NCBI RefSeq assembly: GCF_016097555.1
Contig: NC_054702.1
Coordinates: forward strand, 74,988,938-75,052,937
DNA length: 64,000 bases
Source of the DNA: Gigantopelta aegis
Lineage: Eukaryota > Mollusca > Gastropoda > Neomphalida > Peltospiridae
Direction: 5' to 3'
Shown here: positions 59,538-64,000 of the stretch, one piece after another
How positions within the stretch are numbered: position 1 is the first letter of the stretch
How the letters are laid out: each line of letters begins with the position of its first letter
Made by a program: the position numbers and the translations under genes
Notes under the pieces: generated by a model
What the model was told of the DNA's origin: nothing
Databases searched by the model: none
Seen by the model: the letters and a program-made list of their open reading frames with translations, nothing else

Positions 59538-60366
59538 CCCAATTTGACTCTTACTACGCCCATGATCATATAGTATCCATTTAATTTTAGTTCCAAAAAT
59601 ACTTGTTCACTTACGTATATTAGTTTTCTTTTTAATTGTTTCGAGGTTCTTTTCCAGGTAAAAAGATTGGAGCAGCGATAGGAATGCGACCCCCGCGGAT
59701 CCAGTGTATGATGTACTGTCCCCATGGTTTTGATTTGACTAAATCCTGTAAGTGTCTGCCGCCTCCCATCAGTCCATGCGCGGTAAGTCATATTTATAAA
59801 CCTCATCATAACACAGTCATGAAAGCGAGTTATTCTCTCCTTTTTTCTCTCTTGTTTTAATCGCATCACTATTAAAACCATGTTGTCATACCAGAACTGT
59901 TCACAAGTTGATAAAGGCAGGGGAGTTATCTCCCTTCCTTAAAAAGTTTTGTTTTATTCAAATGAAAATCAATCATCGTTGACACCAAAATTCTAGTCTA
60001 ACTAGTAGGTCAGCCCAGTTGCACTTATATGTTTGGCAGTGCTGACTTACTAACTTTAGAATATACTAATCATGGTTTTAAATTATTTTTATATTTTAAC
60101 ATTTGGTTTTAACCTCGTGAGATCCACAGTAGGAGAATTGCAAGACGATTTTAAGTGGATCGCGGGTTAGAAACCTGAAACGCTGGGTTTGTCTCGGGTC
60201 TGTCTTAGAAAAGTACCTGCTTCCTCAAGATGTGTGTATCCAGATACTATGTAATACAACTGTATTTATACTCTGTTTTAGGCTATGCTCTGTGGGCCAG
60301 GGATGAAATGTGTTCCAAGAGGTAACCGTGGAGTTTGTGTGCCCCGCATAAATGTCGGGGGAAAAG
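57604..60366 (+). CDS. Small secreted eight-cysteine protein, antistasin-like (partial; last exon not found)
   Basis: Exons 57604-57670, 59658-59782 and 60282-60366, phases 1 and 0, leaving phase 1 at donor gtgcgt (60367). It encodes a signal peptide MKTAVLLLSTLLGLLATISS and a mature chain of about 70 residues with eight Cys: C-x3-C-x9-C-x-C-x7-C-x4-C-x5-C-x8-C. QCMMYCPHGFDLTKSCKC resembles antistasin-type protease-inhibitor repeats (C..CPxGF...CxC); MLCGPGMKCVPRGNRGVCVP resembles follistatin/EGF-like C..GxxC...C modules. Likely extracellular; protease inhibition is an inference. A weak candidate final exon at 63074-63090 (acceptor gaccctag, then GIDDL and stop) lacks a good polypyrimidine tract. 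A Tc1 transposon fills most of the intron after exon 1. Confidence 0.72.
57679..57725. repeat. (TA)n microsatellite
   Basis: Immediately after exon 1 of the cysteine-rich gene. TA-rich DNA is the target of the neighbouring Tc1 insertion. Confidence 0.9.
57787..59381 (-). mobile_element. Tc1/mariner-type DNA transposon, 1595 bp
   Basis: Perfect 21-bp terminal inverted repeats beginning ctcaaaagaatttaaggg at 57787 and their complement ending at 59381, flanked by TA on both sides (57785-57786 and 59382-59383), the standard Tc1 target duplication. It contains one transposase gene on the minus strand. The perfect ends suggest fairly recent activity of the family. Confidence 0.92.
57995..59020 (-). 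pseudogene. Tc1-type transposase, DD34E, inactivated by two in-frame TGA codons
   Basis: One continuous frame of about 341 codons from MVRRQLTIDD (ATG at 59020) to stop at 57995. It has a paired-type helix-turn-helix region (RGRAIIWLQDGNTQRNVALR), a GRPRSTT linker, catalytic FTDESRF, LQDDNARPH and PDLAPIEHAWDELG. Exactly 34 residues separate the second Asp and the Glu. TGA codons interrupt it after QRTTTAR (58766-58768) and after RQQGIARMD (58217-58219, where relatives have Trp). No frameshift is needed, so decay is slight. Confidence 0.9.
59459..59536. repeat. (TC)n then (GT)n microsatellite
   Basis: TC 59460-59504, GT 59505-59536; between the Tc1 element and exon 2 of the cysteine-rich gene. 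Confidence 0.95.
59658..59782 (+). CDS. Cys-rich protein exon 2: antistasin-like half
   Basis: Acceptor gttcttttccag at 59657, donor gtaagt at 59783. It encodes GKKIGAAIGMRPPRIQ, CMMYCPHGFDLTKSCKC and LPPPISPCA. Confidence 0.78.
60282..60366 (+). CDS. Cys-rich protein exon 3: second Cys module
   Basis: Acceptor actctgttttag at 60281, phase 0. It encodes AMLCGPGMKCVPRGNRGVCV then PRINVGGK, with donor gtgcgt at 60367. Confidence 0.72.
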
Positions 60367-60406
60367 GTGCGTAAATGTTAGAATACACACATAAACACAC
60401 ACACAC

Positions 60407-60509
<103 letters not shown>

Positions 60510-60679
60510 TCTGCGCGCGCGCATACACACGTACACACCTGACACATCTGCACACGCACGCGCACACACAAAAACACACACATGCATACACACACACAAA
60601 AAAACACCAAAAAATATATATACGAAACTTATCCACAAGACAATCCCTTATGTGTTCACAATGCATGTGGATAGGTTAG

Positions 60680-62270
60680 GTATCAATACTGTAGTGAGAT
60701 TATGCATATAAATCATGATACTGCAGTTAGATTAGGCGTATAAATCATGAAACTGCAGTGAGATTAAGCGCATAGATCATGAAACTGCAGTCAGATTAGG
60801 CGTATAAATCATGAAACAGTGAGATTAAGCGCATAGATCATGATACTGCAATCAGATCAGGCGTATAAATCATGAAACTGCAGTGAGATTAAGCGCATAG
60901 ATCATGAAACTGCAGTGAGATTAAGCGCATAGATCATGATACTGCAGTGAGATTAAGCGCATAGATCGTGATACTGCAGTGAGATTACGCGTATAGATCA
61001 TGAAACTGCAGTGAGATTAAGTGCATAGATCATGATACTGCAGTCAGATTAGGCGTATAAATCATGATACTGCAGTGAGATTATGCGTATAGATCATGAT
61101 ACTGCAGTGAGATTAAGCGCATAGATCATGATACTGCAGTGAGATAGCACGTATAGATCATGATACTGCAGTGAGATTAGGCGTATAAATCAAGATAGTG
61201 CAGTGAGATTACACGTATAGCTCATGATACTGCAGTGAGATAACACGTATAGATCATGATACTGCAGTGAGATAACACGTATAGATCATGATACTGCAGT
61301 GAGATAACACGTATAGATCATAATACTGCAGTGAGATTACACGTATAGATCATGATACTGCAGTGAGATAACACGTATAGATCATAATACTGCAGTGAGA
61401 TTACACGTATAGATCATAATACTGCAGTGAGATAACACGTATAGATCATGATACTGCAGTGAGATTACGCATATAGATCATGATACTGTAGTGAGATTAT
61501 GTGTATAGATCATGATACCGCAGTGGGATTACGTGTATAGATCATGATACTGCAGTGAGATTACATGTATAGATCATGATACTGCAGTGAGATTACGTGT
61601 ATAAATCATAATACTGCAGTGAGATTACGTGTATAAATCATAAATACTGCAGTAAGATTACGCGTATAGATCATGATACTGCAGTGAGATTACGCATATA
61701 GATCATGACACTGCAGGGATATTATGTGTATAGATCATGATACAGCAGTGGGATTACGTGTATAGATCATGATACTGCAGTGAGATTATGAATATAAATC
61801 ATGATACTGCAGTGAGATTACGCGTATAAATCATGATACTGCAGTGATATTATGCATATAAATCATGATACTGCAGAGAGATTACGTGTATAGATCATCG
61901 ACACTGCAGTGAGATTGCGTGTATAAATCATGATACTGTAGTAATACTACGCATATAAATCATGATTCTGCAGTAAGATTACGCCTATAGATAATCGACA
62001 CTGCAGTGAGATTACGTCTATAGATAATCGACACTGCAGTGAGATTACGCCTACAGATAATCGACACTGCAGTGAGATTACGCCTATAGATAATCGACAC
62101 TGCAATGAGATTACGCCTATAGATAATCGACACTGCAGTGAGATTACGCTTATAGATAATCGACACTGCAGTTAGATTGCGCGTAAAATCATCGTTACAG
62201 TAGTGACATTACGCGTATTAATCACCGTTACTATAGCCAGGTGATGCGTATAAACAGTGTCGCTATAGTA
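60680..62270. repeat. 32-bp satellite, about 48 units, CTGCAG in nearly every unit
   Basis: Units of the type atactgcagtgagattac + gcgtatagatcatg. Three blocks differ by variant: gcgcatagatcatg (60.7-61.1 kb), acacgtatagatcatg (61.1-61.45 kb), and cctatagataatcgacactg (61.97-62.17 kb). Spread of variants by block shows local amplification. No protein meaning. Confidence 0.93.
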
Positions 62271-62448
62271 TAAAATTATAGTTAAAATGGTCACATTACG
62301 AGAAGTTTTCTAAAAACTAACCATTCATTTAATGAATACGTTAGTTAACCTATCTCATTTATTAAGTCCCAGATTTCATTCATTCACATTTCGTAATTAT
62401 ATACGCTTATGTAATCCGTAATGTATATATCGTAAAAACTTAATTTCA

Positions 62449-62502
62449 ATGCCAAGTAAAGGGTTTCATATATATATATATATGAAACCCTTTACTTGGC
62501 AT
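62449..62502. repeat. 54-bp perfect palindrome without spacer
   Basis: Left arm atgccaagtaaagggtttca + tatatat is exactly complementary to atatata + tgaaaccctttacttggcat. The centre falls in a TA run at 62475/62476. Confidence 0.9.
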
Positions 62503-62860
62503 ATATATATATCGTGGTTAGGCCATCGGTCAACAGGCTGGTAGGTACTGGGTTCGGATCTCAGTCGATGGGATTTTTAATCCAGATACCGACTCCAAAC
62601 CCTGAGTGAGTGCTCCGCAAGGCTCAATGGGTAGGTGTAAACCACTTGCACCGCCCAGTGATCCATAAATGGATCAACAAAGGCCATGGTTTGTGCTAAA
62701 AGATCCCTTGCTGCTAATTGGAAAGAGTAGCCCATTAAGTGGCGACAGCGGGTTTCCTCTCAAAATCTGTGTGATCCTTAACCGTATGTCTGACGCCATA
62801 TAACCGTAAATAAAATGTGTAGAGTGCGTCGTTAAATATAACATTTCTTTCTTTTTTCTT
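62503..62860 (+). repeat. SINE-B copy, full length
   Basis: Head gtggttaggccatcggtcaa, gtaggtactgggttcgg, middle aaaccctgagtgagtgctcc, core agatcccttgctgctaatt, tail ccatataaccgtaaataaaa and gtgcgtcgttaaa, ending in CTTT-rich sequence. TA runs on both sides mark the insertion site. Confidence 0.88.
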
Positions 62861-62895
62861 TCATATATATATATATATGTGTGTGTGTGTGTATG

Positions 62896-62926
<31 letters not shown>
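62861..62926. repeat. (TA)n-(GT)n-(GCGT)n compound microsatellite
   Basis: tatata, then gtgtgt, then seven gcgt units. Confidence 0.9.
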
Positions 62927-62927
<1 letters not shown>

Positions 62928-63667
62928 GTTACCTACCTACAATTCAGCTTCGATCACTCTTCGGTTTGTTTGCAATAAAAGACATATCTGATGTGTACGT
63001 ATACTCGTTTCTTGCCCACTAAACTGAATTAGCCAGCTTGTGTACGGTGTTAGATAACTCTGTTTGACCCTAGGAATAGATGATTTATAAATACGTCTGA
63101 CGTCATAACTCGTGTTTTACGACGATTCACGTTATAACACATTGTTTTTCTCAGAATTCTGTTGAATTACTTATTACCTAGTTGCCATTTTACGTTGGAT
63201 CATTGTAAACCTCGGCCCTCACAAAAACATTGGAACTGCCTTATCTATACCCCAAAACGGTGATAGAATCTATTCAGATTAACCCCACATTGAGTCAAAA
63301 ATCAGCCAAGAGAAATTGTTTACAGTACACCCGATAGGCAAAAAATAAGAGAATGGATTTATAATGTTATTTAAATTGTGTAATAAATCATGGTGTTTGC
63401 AAGAACAAATAACGATACTAATGACTTTTATTTTTAATGACATTGATTAGACAGGTCGTTGTTCAGTCCGCGACCATCGGAAGTGACCTTCCTGACCCCT
63501 GAAGAGGTCACGAGCCCCAGTTTTAAATCTGTGTAGTTGAACCATTTGAGACTCCGTTTTGGACATGGTCTAGCTACGTTATGTACACGTAAATTAGATT
63601 TCCCGTGACAGAATTATTCCGGCTGTACATCAGTCGAGTTCCACCAAGCTGTGGTAGATCTCTACAC
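62927..63667. other. Non-coding DNA
   Basis: No gene recognised. 63074-63090 is the weak candidate terminal exon mentioned for the cysteine-rich gene. Confidence 0.4.
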
Positions 63668-63972
63668 CTGGGGCGAGACGTCGCCCCGTGCTAACACGCT
63701 CACCTGATGCTCGGTCTGTCTGGGATCGATCCCCGTCGGTGGCCCATTGGTCTAGTACTCGTTCCAGCTAATGCACTACGATTGGTATATCAAAGGCCGT
63801 TTATGTGCTATCCTGTATGTGGGATAGTGCATATAAAAGATCACTTGCTACTAATGGGAAAATGTAGCGGGTTTCCTCTCTAAGATTATATTTAAAAATT
63901 ATTAAATGTTTGACATCCAATAGTCGATGATAAGTAAATCAATATGCTCTAGTTAAACAAACCAAACTTTAT
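63668..63972 (+). repeat. SINE-A copy
   Basis: Head tgctaacacgctcacctgat, tctgggatcgatccccgtcg; core tggtatatcaaaggccg; tail ending tctagttaaacaaacc. Confidence 0.88.
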
Positions 63973-64000
63973 CTCTACCCCTATACATAGCATCAGGGAA

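Noticed and set aside
60680-62270. CRISPR-like regularly spaced repeats
   Set aside because: Units are contiguous without unique spacers, in a eukaryotic genome; a plain tandem satellite.
63074-63090. Terminal exon of the cysteine-rich gene
   Set aside because: In phase and ends with a stop, but the acceptor has a poor pyrimidine tract and only five codons; kept as a weak candidate, not called.

Overview
The window is animal nuclear DNA. Spliced GT-AG genes, introns of several kb, dense simple repeats and very abundant tRNA-derived SINEs point to a mollusc, most likely a gastropod: the SINE tail reading gacatccaatagccgatga / gtgctctagtggtgtcgtta is one I associate with marine snail genomes. 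The species cannot be proven from sequence alone. There is one assembly gap (200 N, 46301-46500). About nine tenths of the window is intron, intergenic DNA and repeats.

Layout. (1) 1-1220: a decayed fragment of a large DNA transposon or virus-like element, with a P-loop packaging-type ATPase and an overlapping C2H2-finger ORF with an acidic tail. (2) 8195-14301, plus strand: five exons of a GMC (glucose-methanol-choline) oxidoreductase. The N-terminal FAD-binding part and the C-terminal catalytic part are present, about 300 central residues are missing, and one exon carries an in-frame TGA, so it is probably a pseudogene. (3) 16412-28397, plus strand: a complete seven-exon nicotinic-acetylcholine-receptor-like subunit (gene A, 462 aa). 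(4) 54212-38142, minus strand: a second complete seven-exon subunit (gene B, 458 aa), tail-to-tail with A. I assembled both from splice sites. Five of the seven exons are identical in length (55, 164, 155, 87 and 119 nt) and all intron phases match (1,0,2,1,1,0), so they are ancient local duplicates. (5) Gene B introns carry a LINE (reverse transcriptase, same strand), a minisatellite that multiplies the exon-4 splice acceptor more than 20 times and runs into the N gap, and a 2.4-kb 13-bp minisatellite. (6) 57604-60366, plus strand: a small secreted eight-cysteine protein, antistasin-like in its first half, with a likely promoter and 5'UTR exon at about 56.93-56.99 kb. A 1595-bp Tc1-type transposon sits in its intron. 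A 32-bp satellite and a 54-bp perfect palindrome follow.

Functional picture. The two receptor genes are the core. Both proteins keep signal peptide, Cys-loop, vicinal cysteines of an alpha-type subunit and four membrane helices. Both also have a pore helix (M2) that departs from the canonical cation-channel sequence in the same way: no GEK, no leucine at 9', lysine at 17', and a shared LKLQD. They could be partners in one divergent receptor. The other genes have no visible functional link to them.

Naming of repeats below: SINE-A = family ending ..gtgctctagtggtgtcgttaaac; SINE-B = family ending ..gtgcgtcgttaaataaa; SINE-C = family with head ggctggtaggtactgggttc and tail ..gacagcgtgcttgaa..; orientation is given by the strand.
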